From the NCBI RefSeq assembly GCF_024346875.1, contig NZ_AP024872.1, forward strand, positions 806,001 through 870,000: a DNA stretch of 64,000 nt, given 5' to 3'. Every line of letters starts with the position of its first letter. The first letter of the stretch is position 1. Shown one piece after another: positions 8,720 through 19,004 of this stretch. The position numbers were made by a program, and so were the translations under genes. The notes under the pieces were generated by a model. The model saw only the letters and a list, made by a program, of their open reading frames with translations. It did no database searches and was not told the DNA's origin. The stretch is from Vibrio gallicus. GTDB taxonomy: Bacteria > Pseudomonadota > Gammaproteobacteria > Enterobacterales > Vibrionaceae.

Positions 8720-9427
8720 ATGAAATCCGATATGTACTCTAAATTTGCTCATGAATATGACCAAGCAACCGCAGATAACCTCTACAATGCGCATTTTGAA
8801 CGCCCTATCTCACAATCATTACTTGGTGATGTTACCCAGCTCAATGTTTTGGATTTAGGCTGTGGCCCGGGCGCATATACAAAGTATCTTATCGATAAAG
8901 GTGCCAAGGCTATCACCTGTATCGACTATGCCAGCGAAATGGTCGAGCTTGTCAGCACTAAGTTTGGTCAGCGCATCACAGCATACCAACAAGACCTTTC
9001 TATCGGCTTACCCAAAGAACAACAACATAGCTTCGATGCCGTGATCTGCCCTCTAGTTATTCATTATATAAAAGACTTACACCCTCTGTTTAAAGATATT
9101 GCGCGGGTATTAAAGCCGGGTGGCAAATTTGTTTTTTCAACTCACCACCCTTTTGCAGATTTCGAGTCGACTAAAACCCATAACTACTTTGATACTGAGC
9201 TAATTGAACAGCAATGGAACACCATAGGCCAACCTGTCGCAGTGCGCTTCTATCGCCGACCGCTACAAGCTATCTTTGATGCAATTAGCGAAAGTGGATT
9301 AGTGGTCGCGAAAATCTCTGAGGGGCAAGCAAAACAGCAGCAGCAACAGGTATTTGGAGAGAGATACGACTACCTATCTAAAAACACCAATTTCTTGTTT
9401 ATCAAATGCCTAAAACTAGCGGTATAA
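8720..9427 (+). CDS. class I SAM-dependent methyltransferase
   Basis: The sequence has the SAM-binding motif I (VLDLGCGPG, about residues 43-51), acidic motif II (CIDYASEM) and the post-motif RVLKPGGKFVFSTHHPF. It is a small-molecule-type methyltransferase of 235 residues, and its substrate cannot be told from sequence. I chose the ATG at 8720 over the one at 8708 because GAGG sits 7 nt before it. The last 12 bp overlap the convergent LysR gene. Confidence 0.85.
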   Translation: MKSDMYSKFAHEYDQATADNLYNAHFERPISQSLLGDVTQLNVLDLGCGPGAYTKYLIDKGAKAITCIDYASEMVELVSTKFGQRITAYQQDLSIGLPKEQQHSFDAVICPLVIHYIKDLHPLFKDIARVLKPGGKFVFSTHHPFADFESTKTHNYFDTELIEQQWNTIGQPVAVRFYRRPLQAIFDAISESGLVVAKISEGQAKQQQQQVFGERYDYLSKNTNFLFIKCLKLAV

Positions 9428-10363
9428 CTGATGATAGTTGGGGATATGGCTTTCCCAAAAGGCGGGCGTACCTATATATTCCTGAACATAGCGGATAAAC
9501 TCACTCACCAGCAATGTCTGCTTTCGATGCGGATAAACCGCATATATCCCTGTATCCATAGTCGACAGCCGATAATCGGTTAATAGTGGTACCAACCCGG
9601 TCTCATCAATAGGGCGATCAAGGTTAAACAAGTCAATTAGCGCATACCCTAAACCATCCTCAATCGCTCCCATCATGGTTCGCACATCACTGACCTTATA
9701 GTTTCCACGCATCTTAAAGGTCTTTAATTCCTCGCCATGGGGCTCCTCACTAGTGCGGATCTGATCTAAGGTTACGTCTCCATTGCTATAAACTACCGCC
9801 GGAAGGGAAACCAGCTGTGTGATAGTCTGCGGATGACCATATTTCTCAACAAAACTCCGGCTCGCTACCACCGCAAAATTGGTATTAGCTATCTTCTTAG
9901 CGATTAAATTAGATTCACTTAACTTCCCCACCCGAAACGCCACATCAAAGTGGTCAGCAATAATATCAGCGCGTTTGTCATCTAAGGACAAGGTCACCTG
10001 CACATTTGGATAAGCCGCAATAAACTTGCTAACCACAGGGCGTAGGTACTCCTGCCCGATAAATATTGGCGCAGTTATCCGCAATTGGCCTTTAGGCTCC
10101 AAGTGGTATGAATCAGCGATACTGTGAATTTGATGCAGCGTATCAACCAAGATATGAGTCTGGGACAGGATTTCTTCACCTGCAGAGGTCAAAGAAAACG
10201 AACGCGTTGAACGATTAAGAAGTTGCACTCCAAGACTCGTTTCGAGCTTTTTAATATGCTTTGAAAGAGACGAATTATCCATATCATGCAACGCGGCGGC
10301 CTTGCTAAATGAACCTTGCTGAACCACGTCTTTAAATAACAGCAGTTGATTGGTGATAGACAT
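9416..10363 (-). CDS. LysR-family transcriptional regulator
   Basis: The 315-residue protein has the N-terminal winged HTH (FSKAAALHDMDNSSLSKHIKKLE, then LLNRSTRSFSLT). It is followed by a periplasmic-binding-like effector domain (about 90-300) starting GQLRITAPIFIG. The N-terminal RITAP stretch places it in the group near CrgA/AphB-type regulators. LysR regulators often act on a divergent neighbour, but here both flanking genes are not divergent, so the target is not obvious. It overlaps the 3' end of the methyltransferase gene by 12 bp. Confidence 0.9.
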   Translation of the reverse strand: MSITNQLLLFKDVVQQGSFSKAAALHDMDNSSLSKHIKKLETSLGVQLLNRSTRSFSLTSAGEEILSQTHILVDTLHQIHSIADSYHLEPKGQLRITAPIFIGQEYLRPVVSKFIAAYPNVQVTLSLDDKRADIIADHFDVAFRVGKLSESNLIAKKIANTNFAVVASRSFVEKYGHPQTITQLVSLPAVVYSNGDVTLDQIRTSEEPHGEELKTFKMRGNYKVSDVRTMMGAIEDGLGYALIDLFNLDRPIDETGLVPLLTDYRLSTMDTGIYAVYPHRKQTLLVSEFIRYVQEYIGTPAFWESHIPNYHQLYR

Positions 10364-10432
10364 TATTAGAAACCTGAATGAAGACCTAATACAAACTTCA
10401 TCTCTAGGGGCTAAAAAGTCAATAGATAGGTA

Positions 10433-10474
10433 GAAAATTGGCTTAGCCTACAACAGGCCAAGGCTAAGCCAAAA
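10433..10474 (-). terminator. intrinsic terminator for the GH92 gene
   Basis: Read on the minus strand, a 12-bp perfect stem (TTGGCTTAGCCT / AGGCTAAGCCAA, loop 11 nt) ends in a short T-run just after the GH92 stop codon. Confidence 0.85.
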
Positions 10475-10479
10475 CCATA

Positions 10480-13080
10480 TTATCCTTTGAGTTGAGCTGG
10501 GGTCATTGCTTGAGTGATGTCATTGGTCATTACGAAATGCAACGTTCCTCCAGCTTTGAACTCAGAGAAGTCAAAGGTAAAGTTTTTATTGAGTTGTTTA
10601 CCATTGATTGTGACTGAGCGAATATACTTATTATCTACACTATTGTTATCAGCAGTAATGGTAAATTCACCATCTCCCATTGGGATTTGCACCTTATCAA
10701 AGATAGGCCTTGCTATAGTTAGAACAGGGTCTGAGCCGCTAACTTGATAAAGACCCATTGCAGACATAACGTACCATGCGGACATCTGGCCAACATCTTC
10801 GTTACCACTAATATCCCCACGATCTGTCCCATAAAGCGTATTTTGAATTTGATCGACAACTTCTTGTGTATGCCATGGTTCACTGGTCCAGTTGTATAAG
10901 AATGGGATATGGTGCGAAGGCTCATTACCAAACACTACCTGTCCAATCATACCGGTCATATCGCCTGTTTTAGAACACTCATTCGGGTTCTCACTTTGGC
11001 ATTCATTCGAGAACACTTCCTTAAGGTTACTTAAGAAACCGTCATTGCCTCCCATAACCTGTTTCAGTCCTTCAACATCTTCTGGCACAAACCATGTCCA
11101 CTGCCATGCCGTCCCTTCGGTATAATCTCCGGTCTGGTGCACGGTTTTATAAGGGTGGAAAGTATCATCACTGGTACTTTTAGACCATTCTCCATCAGAC
11201 CATATTGGACGCATAAAGCCAGTCATATTGTATTTTTCTTCCCAGTTTTCAGCTGGATTATCTGGATTAGAGGCATTCCAATATTTATGCCAGTATTGAG
11301 CGCGTCGCTGGTAGGTTTTGACCACGTCATCGTCATGTACAACCTTAGCGATATTTGCAATCGCATGGTCAAAGTTAGCCATTTCTAGGCCAAATGATAC
11401 TGATTCAGTATTTCCATCCGCTCGACCAACAGCTGGTACAAAGCCGCACATAGAATCCTTAGCCGACGCTAATGGATCACACTCTTCCGTAGCAGGCGTA
11501 CCGTCGACTAGCTGTGAGCCGTCGACATATTTGACTTGTTTATTATGTACCTTGTCATAAGTGCTTTGATTCCAACCAGAGTCAATCTTACTAACATCAT
11601 CGAAGCTAACATAATTTGATGAACGCAGAGCCGCTTCTAATGCACTCGCTTTTTCCTCTTCACTAAACTGTTCTGGGAACTTAGTCAAGGCATCCGCAAT
11701 AACTGCGACCGCAGGGTAACCAACCATGGTTCCGGTATAGTCACCATGTAATTCCCACTTAGGTAAGATCCCTCCTTCTTGATATTTTCTTATTAGATCT
11801 TTCGCTAGATCAACCGCATGCTTAGGCTCGATAATTGTTTTAAGCGGGTGCAATGCACGGAAAGTATCCCATAGCGAATACACACTAAACACCGGAGAGT
11901 TCAAGCTACCGTCTTTGACCTCTGAAAAATCACCGCGACGCATAGTACGGTATTGGCCATCAGAATCTTGGAATATATGCGGGGCGACGTTGGTATGGTA
12001 TAACGCAGTATAGAAAGTGACTAATTCATCTTTGGTACCACCGGCAACCTTGATTTCATTTAATTTCTGATTCCATTCATCTTTTACATACGCAAGCGCT
12101 TCATCAAAGGTTCGTGTGCCATCAGTATCAAAGTTGTGCTCTGCGCCTTCAGGACTTGCATAAGAGATCCCAACTTTAGCATTAATAACATGCTGATTAA
12201 CCGAATCTGAATTGGTATTAAAATCAAGGACTAAAGCACCATCATCAGGATGTCTCCAACTACTTCCTCCTTTTTCAAACTTAGGAGCATCTTTAAAATC
12301 ATGGTCGAATTTCACATAGAAATAGGTTGTTTGATCGCGTGTTCCAAACGAACGTATAGTCTGTTGCACCCTAACAGTACGACTATCGACAACATCAATT
12401 TGGTGGGAAGAGCTACTTTTATTAAAGCTATTTAGCACAAGGCTAACTTTTTTATTTTCTCCATCTGGAAAGGTATATTGATGATAGCCAACCCGTTCCG
12501 TCGCGGTGAGCTTAACGTCGATATCACCCTCTTGGATCTTAACGTGATAATAACCAGGAGAAGCCTCCTCGGTAGATTTATCCATATGAGGCCGATAAGT
12601 CGCTATATGTGTCCCCTCTGGCATGCTTTCACTGGTAAAAGGGAGCATTTGGAAGTTATTTAAACCGCCAATACCTGTGCCGCTAAGCGCGGTATGTCCA
12701 AACCCCACTAAAGCGGTATAATTGTTGTGATAACCGGAACACACCGCCCACCAGTCTTGTCCTTCATCATCAGTGATAGGGGTCATCTGCACCATACCAT
12801 TCGGTGCGATTGCTCCGGGATGCGTATGCCCAGTTTTTGCAGTACCTATAAATGGATCAACATATTGAGTCAGATCTTTAGTCTGCAATAGGGCTGAACC
12901 TTGAGTTTGAGCGGTAATCGTGTCGACTTTTGAGGGTTGATTGAGAGTTGGGGTGACTTGTATAGCATCGGGGGTTGAAGCCGTTCTGGTAGCATGCCCG
13001 CCACCATTATCATTACATGCCGTTAACCCACCAACGGCAATTAATATAGAAAATGATAGCAAGTTGAAATTATGTTTCAT
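10480..13080 (-). CDS. GH92 family alpha-mannosidase, lipoprotein
   Basis: This is an exo-acting, calcium-dependent alpha-mannosidase that removes mannose from glycans, anchored as a lipoprotein (lipobox LTAC, Cys22). Family features over 866 residues are VDPFIGTAKTGHTHPGA near residue 70, the HHIPFLYN block (NEPSHHIP), and the conserved GNEDVGQMSAWYV block starting near residue 759 with the acidic residues used for catalysis. The N-terminal spacer after the lipobox is about 50 residues of low complexity. It diverges from a PTS operon, so released sugar could be imported next door. Whether it prefers alpha-1,2, 1,3 or 1,6 linkages cannot be decided here. Confidence 0.92.
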   Translation of the reverse strand: MKHNFNLLSFSILIAVGGLTACNDNGGGHATRTASTPDAIQVTPTLNQPSKVDTITAQTQGSALLQTKDLTQYVDPFIGTAKTGHTHPGAIAPNGMVQMTPITDDEGQDWWAVCSGYHNNYTALVGFGHTALSGTGIGGLNNFQMLPFTSESMPEGTHIATYRPHMDKSTEEASPGYYHVKIQEGDIDVKLTATERVGYHQYTFPDGENKKVSLVLNSFNKSSSSHQIDVVDSRTVRVQQTIRSFGTRDQTTYFYVKFDHDFKDAPKFEKGGSSWRHPDDGALVLDFNTNSDSVNQHVINAKVGISYASPEGAEHNFDTDGTRTFDEALAYVKDEWNQKLNEIKVAGGTKDELVTFYTALYHTNVAPHIFQDSDGQYRTMRRGDFSEVKDGSLNSPVFSVYSLWDTFRALHPLKTIIEPKHAVDLAKDLIRKYQEGGILPKWELHGDYTGTMVGYPAVAVIADALTKFPEQFSEEEKASALEAALRSSNYVSFDDVSKIDSGWNQSTYDKVHNKQVKYVDGSQLVDGTPATEECDPLASAKDSMCGFVPAVGRADGNTESVSFGLEMANFDHAIANIAKVVHDDDVVKTYQRRAQYWHKYWNASNPDNPAENWEEKYNMTGFMRPIWSDGEWSKSTSDDTFHPYKTVHQTGDYTEGTAWQWTWFVPEDVEGLKQVMGGNDGFLSNLKEVFSNECQSENPNECSKTGDMTGMIGQVVFGNEPSHHIPFLYNWTSEPWHTQEVVDQIQNTLYGTDRGDISGNEDVGQMSAWYVMSAMGLYQVSGSDPVLTIARPIFDKVQIPMGDGEFTITADNNSVDNKYIRSVTINGKQLNKNFTFDFSEFKAGGTLHFVMTNDITQAMTPAQLKG

Positions 13081-13485
13081 GTAAACTTCCTTTTATTTTT
13101 TTGTAAGGGGATTTAATATAAAATAATACAAATGGCCGATCTTCATTTTATTATTAGCCATTTGATTAGTTATACTTAGTCACTATTTCCATTTCTCAAT
13201 ACAAAAACATGCACTTAAATAATACAAGTGCATATCTTTTCTATATGTAGAATCAACAAACGTGAAATAAAACAGACTAACTTTCATTTACGTTATTTAA
13301 AAAACCTCAAATTTTTAGTGACTTAACTCTCAGTCCTCATTTAATTACAGGAAACATTACATTCCATTTTTAGCAATAAGAATGCGTTAATTTCTGTGAT
13401 TTATGCATCGGTTTTATATTGGTTTTTGCCATAGTTTATATACAAACCTTATATCACCCCTATTAAAAACAGTAAGGACACTTCC
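13081..13485. promoter_or_regulatory. divergent regulatory region between GH92 and the PTS operon
   Basis: This 405-bp AT-rich gap has no credible gene. It must hold promoters for both directions. A near-palindrome GTTTATATACAAAC lies about 50 bp before the EIIA start and could be an operator or part of a promoter. I found no convincing CRP site. A Shine-Dalgarno (AAGGA) lies before the EIIA ATG. Confidence 0.55.
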
Positions 13486-13926
13486 ATGCTAAGTAAGTTA
13501 ATTAACTTAGACCTCATCAATATAAATATAAAATCGACAAATAAAAGAGATCTATTTGAAGAACTAGCTAAACCATTGTTCATTGGAAATAAAATAAAAG
13601 ACCTAGACGTATTCTTACAAGGTATCAACGATCGAGAGTCACAATGCACCACAGCAACAGAAGGCATTGCCTACCCGCACTGTAAAAGTGACACAGTAAT
13701 CACTCCTGCTATCTCTGTGGGTGTTGTTCCAAGTGGTATTGAATATGGTCAAGATGATGATGAGCCTAAACCGAAAGTTTTTTTTATGATCGCCTCTCCT
13801 GCGGACAGCGATTATCACATCGAAATATTAAAAGCTCTATTTGTCAAATTTGAGCCTGAATTCATTGCTAGTTTGTGCAACGCACACTCTGAGCAAGATG
13901 CATTAAATATAATAAAAAAGGATTAA
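13486..13926 (+). CDS. PTS EIIA component, fructose/mannitol type
   Basis: This cytoplasmic phosphocarrier takes phosphate from HPr and passes it to EIIB. It has 146 residues and the type-2 EIIA fold. The active His65 is in the motif GIAYPHCKSD. Most relatives have His-Gly or His-Ala where this one has His-Cys. The stop is 4 bp before the GTG start of the membrane component, so the two genes form an operon. Confidence 0.9.
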   Translation: MLSKLINLDLININIKSTNKRDLFEELAKPLFIGNKIKDLDVFLQGINDRESQCTTATEGIAYPHCKSDTVITPAISVGVVPSGIEYGQDDDEPKPKVFFMIASPADSDYHIEILKALFVKFEPEFIASLCNAHSEQDALNIIKKD

Positions 13927-13930
13927 TATC

Positions 13931-15289
13931 GTGAGCACACAAACCTTATCTCGTCTCAAAGGACACTTATTATTTGGCACCTCTCATATGCTTCCATTCA
14001 TCGTAGCTGGAGGGGTATTATTATCTATCGCTGTAATGTTATCGGGCAGAGGCGCAGTTCCAGACACCGGTATTTTAGCTGATATTTCTACTATCGGGAT
14101 AAAGGGATTAGTCTTATTCCCTATCATTCTCGGTGGCTATATCGCTTACTCACTTGCAGACAAACCTGCGCTGGCACCCGCTATGATAGCTTCTGGTATC
14201 ATGTCTGATATCGGTGGTGGATTTTTAGGCTGTATCGTAACTGGTTTCATTGCAGGCTATGTAGTTAGACAACTCAAAAAAATCCCAATCCCGGCGAATA
14301 TGAAAGCGCTAGGTGGCTTTTTCCTATATCCTCTTGGTGGCACATTAATCACTGCTGGTATCGTACTTTGGGGTATTGGTGAGCCAATCAAACTTGCAAT
14401 GGGCGCTATGAATACAGGCTTAGCAAGCATGGCCGGCACTGGTAAAATAGCACTTGGTGCTCTTTTAGGTGGTATGACTGCATTTGATATGGGTGGTCCA
14501 GTAAACAAAGTAGCAACCCTGTTTGCACAAACTCAAGTAAACACCCAACCTTGGTTGATGGGTGGCGTTGCAATTGCCATCTGTACTCCACCACTTGGTA
14601 TGGCGCTTGCTACATTCTTATTTCCTAAAAAATTCAACACCGCTGAAAAAGAAGCAGGAAAAGCAGCTGTAATCATGGGTTCAATCGGTATCTCCGAAGG
14701 TGCTATCCCATTTGCGGCAAACGATCCACTACGCGTGCTTCCGGCAATTGTTGCTGGTGGTGTTGTAGGTAACGTAATTGGCTTTATGGCAAACGTACTA
14801 TGTCACGCACCATGGGGTGGACTAATTGTACTGCCTGTTGTAGAAGGACGAATCTCGTATATCATAGGTATTATTGCTGGCTCATTAACCACCGCATTGA
14901 TTGTTGGCCTATGGAAACCGCTAGTAACTGAAGAAGATGAAGATGTTCAACAACCTGCTACGGTTAAAGATAAGCCACTGGTTGCTACAAACTCTACCCA
15001 CCCTGAAATTGTCGCAGTATCTTGTTGCCCATCAGGTGTTGCCCACACCTTTATGGCCGCCGCTGCTCTTGAAAAAGCGGCAAAAGCCGCGGGCATCAAT
15101 ATTAAAGTTGAAACCCAAGGTCAAGATGGTATTCAGAACCGCATCACAGCTGAAGATATCAGAAATGCTAAGAAAGTTATTTTGGCACACGATATTCAAG
15201 TAAAGGAATCCGAGCGCTTTGCAAGCCTAGAGCAGGTTGAGTGCTCTACCAAAGATGCAATCAAGAATGCCGCTGCATTACTCGCTTAA
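13931..15289 (+). CDS. PTS fructose-family EIIC-EIIB fusion permease
   Basis: The protein imports and phosphorylates a sugar. The EIIC membrane domain comes first (about residues 10-330, with the family motif GISEGAIPF at 253-261 and NDPLRVLP). The EIIB domain follows (about 358-452), with phospho-acceptor Cys366 in CCPSGVAHTFMAA. An acidic/Pro linker joins them (about 332-355). The gene starts with GTG, with AAGGA from the EIIA stop region acting as ribosome site. The domain order C-B is less common than B-C. The linked alpha-mannosidase suggests mannose or a mannoside as substrate, but this is inference. Confidence 0.9.
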   Translation: MSTQTLSRLKGHLLFGTSHMLPFIVAGGVLLSIAVMLSGRGAVPDTGILADISTIGIKGLVLFPIILGGYIAYSLADKPALAPAMIASGIMSDIGGGFLGCIVTGFIAGYVVRQLKKIPIPANMKALGGFFLYPLGGTLITAGIVLWGIGEPIKLAMGAMNTGLASMAGTGKIALGALLGGMTAFDMGGPVNKVATLFAQTQVNTQPWLMGGVAIAICTPPLGMALATFLFPKKFNTAEKEAGKAAVIMGSIGISEGAIPFAANDPLRVLPAIVAGGVVGNVIGFMANVLCHAPWGGLIVLPVVEGRISYIIGIIAGSLTTALIVGLWKPLVTEEDEDVQQPATVKDKPLVATNSTHPEIVAVSCCPSGVAHTFMAAAALEKAAKAAGINIKVETQGQDGIQNRITAEDIRNAKKVILAHDIQVKESERFASLEQVECSTKDAIKNAAALLA

Positions 15290-15321
15290 TCTTCGAAATA
15301 AAGGGGATATTTAAGCCCAAT

Positions 15322-15366
15322 AAAAAAGGCCACACATTGAAACTAATCATGTGTGGCCTTTTTATA
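15322..15366. terminator. intrinsic terminator, bidirectional
   Basis: A 15-bp stem (AAAAAGGCCACACAT and its complement, loop about 11 nt) lies between the PTS operon and the convergent tautomerase gene. A/T-runs on both sides suit both directions. Confidence 0.9.
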
Positions 15367-15383
15367 AATTTATAATATTGGCT

Positions 15384-15779
<396 letters not shown>

Positions 15780-16048
15780 TTAATAATATGTGCCTTTAGC
15801 TTAGACTAAGGCGATTCAATCCCTAATTTCATTCAGCATACTCCTGCTCTCATCACTTATTCAAGCCAATGATTTAATTAAGTATTATTAAGATCTTGAT
15901 GCATATGACTCACTGCATAGCAAGTGTGTGCTTTTGATTCATATATAACCCTCGAAAAAGGAGTATATGTTTTCGCTGCATTAATCCTCGCTGCATCTTG
16001 ATACTATTGACAGTAAAAATCGCCGATATTGCATATCAAGGAGCCTCG

Positions 16049-17818
16049 ATGTCATCTGAAATACCCTCAAATAAACAACAACGCACTACCTACAAATTTA
16101 TCAGCGACATCGAAGGTTGGACAGGCATCGACAACCAAGTCCAAACCGACCGCCAAGACGGATGGGACGGATTTGGCAAAGTGGTATTAGAACCTACCGC
16201 TTACTACGGAAAGATTGACCGTAATTTCGGACAATTCAATGACGCCTTAATGGATTTCGACCCTGAACCTTTCAAAGGGCTTATTCTCGGCGCCACAATA
16301 CCTGAGTTACAAGCTGCGATGAATGATGGTCAACTCACATCCGTTACCCTAACTAAATTCTACCTGTGGCGTATCGGACACTACGATATTGATAAACTGA
16401 ACTCAGTGATGGCGCTTAATCCTAACGCCCTATTCTTGGCTCATGCCGCCGATGAACAGCGTAAACAACAAAGCTCTATTCCCGCTCTACTTGGTATCCC
16501 AGTGTTACTCAAAGACAACATTGCTACCGATGATGAGATGCATACCACAGGTGGAATGGCCGCACTTCTTGATTGGCAACCTGACCACGATGCACATATT
16601 GTGACTCGCTTGCGTGAGGCTGGAGCGGTAATATTAGGTAAAGCAAACCTATCTGAGAACGCAAACTACTTCACATCAGATCACCCAAATGGGTTTAGCA
16701 ACCTTGGCGGACAAACTCGTAACCCTTATGGATTCTACAGCGTATTAGGCTCAAGCTCTGGTTCTGCTGTTGCTGCTGGTGCTGAATTTGCCGCAATTAC
16801 CATTGGCACCGAGACCCAAGGCTCGATCAATGCACCTGCTGAAATGTCGTCAGTGGTTGGCTTTAAACCAAGCATTGGGCTGGTTTCACGTGACAATATT
16901 ATTCCATTGGGAATGTCGCAAGATTGCGCAGGCCCAATGGCGAAATCCGTTATAGATGCCGCGATTACCTGTAATGTTTTGGTAGACGCAGACCGTAGAG
17001 ACCCGCTCTATACTGAGGTCAAAGATCTACCTACTTTAGATTATACGGACTGCCTAAATCCAGAATATTATCAAGGCATTAAAGTTGGCATCTACCAACA
17101 AGAAAGCAGCCTACACCACACAACATGGCTAGCTGACATTAAAACAGCATTAGAACAATCAGGTATTGCATACGAGATTGTCACCACGTTGCCAACAACT
17201 GAAGATGCGCCAGAGCTGGATCTTAATGCTGAATTTAAGCATCAATTTGCACAACTCGCCACTGCGCAAAAACTACCTGTCGCAAGCGTTGCAGAGTTGG
17301 TTGAATTTAACAGCAAAGCACCACTTAGCCGCGCTGTATGGGGACAAGACCTTATCCAAAGCGCTGCTGAATCGCCAGTTTTAGCCACTAAGTGCCTAGA
17401 ACAAGCAGAGCAAAAACGAAAAGCGTGGCAAGATGCAGTAAGTGATTATTTTAATGACCACAATTTTGATGTGCTAGTAACCGAAAACACCCTATCTTAC
17501 ATCTACGCTCCAGCTGGAGTACCATCGGTTTCAGTTCCATTTGGTTACGAAACTCAAGACCGCTCGATTGCCTGCCCATGGATAGAGTATTTCGAAGGCG
17601 TCGAATCAGCTATAGGAGCACCTGTATCTGCTCATGTTATGGCAGCCCGCTTTGATGATGGCAAAACATTAGCGATTGCAAGAGCCATTGAACTGGGCAG
17701 AAAATCCATGGTATCACGTCAACACCAAGCGCCAGATTTAGCCGCTACTCTATTAATCAATGAACAGGCGGGAGCGTTCTCAGTACATGATGCTCAGCAA
17801 GAAAAAGCAGCGAAATAG
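16049..17818 (+). CDS. amidase-signature family hydrolase, cytoplasmic
   Basis: This 589-residue enzyme hydrolyses an amide bond with the Ser-cisSer-Lys triad: Lys155 in PVLLKDNIAT, cis-Ser235 in GSSSGSA and nucleophile Ser259 in ETQGSINAPAE. The spacing matches the amidase signature family. I placed the start at 16049 because AAGGAG lies 6-8 nt before it. The longer frame from 15998 has no ribosome site. No signal peptide is present. It is a close relative of the lipoprotein amidase at 46352-48190, sharing the N-terminal block RNF.QF.D.L and the NSxMALNPN/NSIIEFNPD region. The substrate is unknown. Confidence 0.9.
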   Translation: MSSEIPSNKQQRTTYKFISDIEGWTGIDNQVQTDRQDGWDGFGKVVLEPTAYYGKIDRNFGQFNDALMDFDPEPFKGLILGATIPELQAAMNDGQLTSVTLTKFYLWRIGHYDIDKLNSVMALNPNALFLAHAADEQRKQQSSIPALLGIPVLLKDNIATDDEMHTTGGMAALLDWQPDHDAHIVTRLREAGAVILGKANLSENANYFTSDHPNGFSNLGGQTRNPYGFYSVLGSSSGSAVAAGAEFAAITIGTETQGSINAPAEMSSVVGFKPSIGLVSRDNIIPLGMSQDCAGPMAKSVIDAAITCNVLVDADRRDPLYTEVKDLPTLDYTDCLNPEYYQGIKVGIYQQESSLHHTTWLADIKTALEQSGIAYEIVTTLPTTEDAPELDLNAEFKHQFAQLATAQKLPVASVAELVEFNSKAPLSRAVWGQDLIQSAAESPVLATKCLEQAEQKRKAWQDAVSDYFNDHNFDVLVTENTLSYIYAPAGVPSVSVPFGYETQDRSIACPWIEYFEGVESAIGAPVSAHVMAARFDDGKTLAIARAIELGRKSMVSRQHQAPDLAATLLINEQAGAFSVHDAQQEKAAK

Positions 17819-17863
17819 AGAAAATAAAGCGTTAAATGTACCTAAATGAGTGCATCCTCAATG

Positions 17864-17896
17864 AAACCCAACCTTGATTAAGGTTGGGTTTCTTTT
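17864..17896 (+). terminator. intrinsic terminator after the amidase
   Basis: A 12-bp perfect stem (AAACCCAACCTT / AAGGTTGGGTTT, loop 4 nt) is followed by TCTTTTT. Confidence 0.92.
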
Positions 17897-18186
17897 TAAT
17901 CAGCGAACAGAACTCAGTTACTCCTACCTGTAAATAACCCAGTTGTGATCTCACTTTTACCACATGATTGTTGAACCAAACATCCGCCAGCATTAGCATC
18001 GCCCGCTCATAACCCCGAACACTGGAGGATAAGATGATTGTATTGCAAAGCACTTGGGAAAAAGGGCGAAAGACGCGCTAATCACATTAGTCAGCCCCCT
18101 ATCCTAATTGCTGATTATTTATCTGAACTATAAAAATTCAAATTAATCAACCACGTAACGAGTACGTGGGACTAGGATAAAAAACA

Positions 18187-18942
18187 ATGAAAGATTTAGA
18201 TTTACTGATTCAACTACACATTACTCAAACTCGCCAAGGCCCAGGGAGTCAGCAAGACACCCTACTTGCCGCGCAACTGGCCAATCTAGGTGCTAATACT
18301 GCGCTTAAAATCGCTGACATCGGTTGCGGAACAGGCGCCGCCAGCATAGATCTGGCTAGCAATCTAAACTGTGACATCACCTCAGTAGATTTTCTGCCAG
18401 AGTTTATACAGCAGCTTAAAAGCCGTGCAAATCATGCTGGTGTTAATCATAAGATCACACCTTTAGTTGCAGATATGGCTGAGTTGCCGTTTGAGAATGA
18501 TAGCTTTGACGTGATCTGGTCAGAGGGTGCGGTGTATAACATTGGCTTTGAAACTGGCATTCGAGACTGGAAAAAGTATCTAAAACCATACGGGAAACTC
18601 ATTGTCTCTGAGCTCACTTGGCTCACCGATGAACGCCCTGATGAAATTAATGAACACTGGAATCGTGAGTACCCAGAGGTTGCAACCGCAGGTGAAAAAA
18701 TACGCTTACTAGAGCAACATGGCTATAAACTTCTCGGTTATTTCCCGTTAGATGAGGCCAGCTGGATAGAGCAATATTACGCTCCATTACAGGCTCGATA
18801 TCAGTCGATAAAAGCGGATTATCCACACCGCTTACCGGCAATTCAACGCCTGATCGACGAAAATGAACAAGAAATCGCACTGTATAACAAATATAAGCAA
18901 TTCGTTAGTTATGGCGTATTCATAGCGCAAAAAGTCGATTAA
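18187..18942 (+). CDS. class I SAM-dependent methyltransferase
   Basis: This 251-residue methyltransferase has motif I IADIGCGTGAAS, the acidic end of strand 2 (TSVDFLPEF), and the substrate-side block FDVIWSEGAVYNIGF followed by KYLKPYGKLIVSELTWL. The Trp-Ser-Glu-Gly-Ala block recalls small-molecule methyltransferases. The natural substrate is not known. The start follows a GGATAA sequence. It is a single-gene unit with its own terminator. Confidence 0.85.
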   Translation: MKDLDLLIQLHITQTRQGPGSQQDTLLAAQLANLGANTALKIADIGCGTGAASIDLASNLNCDITSVDFLPEFIQQLKSRANHAGVNHKITPLVADMAELPFENDSFDVIWSEGAVYNIGFETGIRDWKKYLKPYGKLIVSELTWLTDERPDEINEHWNREYPEVATAGEKIRLLEQHGYKLLGYFPLDEASWIEQYYAPLQARYQSIKADYPHRLPAIQRLIDENEQEIALYNKYKQFVSYGVFIAQKVD

Positions 18943-18959
18943 TTCCCCATCAACACTTA

Positions 18960-18988
18960 CCCCAGCTAGGTTGTAGCTGGGGTGTTTT
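18960..18988 (+). terminator. intrinsic terminator after the methyltransferase
   Basis: An 8-bp GC-rich stem (CCCCAGCT / AGCTGGGG, loop 7 nt) is followed by TGTTTT. Confidence 0.85.
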
Positions 18989-19004
18989 CTCTGACACTCA
19001 ATAC

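Noticed and set aside
17832-18053. Minus-strand frame of 73 codons between the amidase and methyltransferase genes
   Set aside because: It overlaps the strong terminator of the amidase gene, has no clear ribosome site and no recognisable composition. Judged a chance frame.
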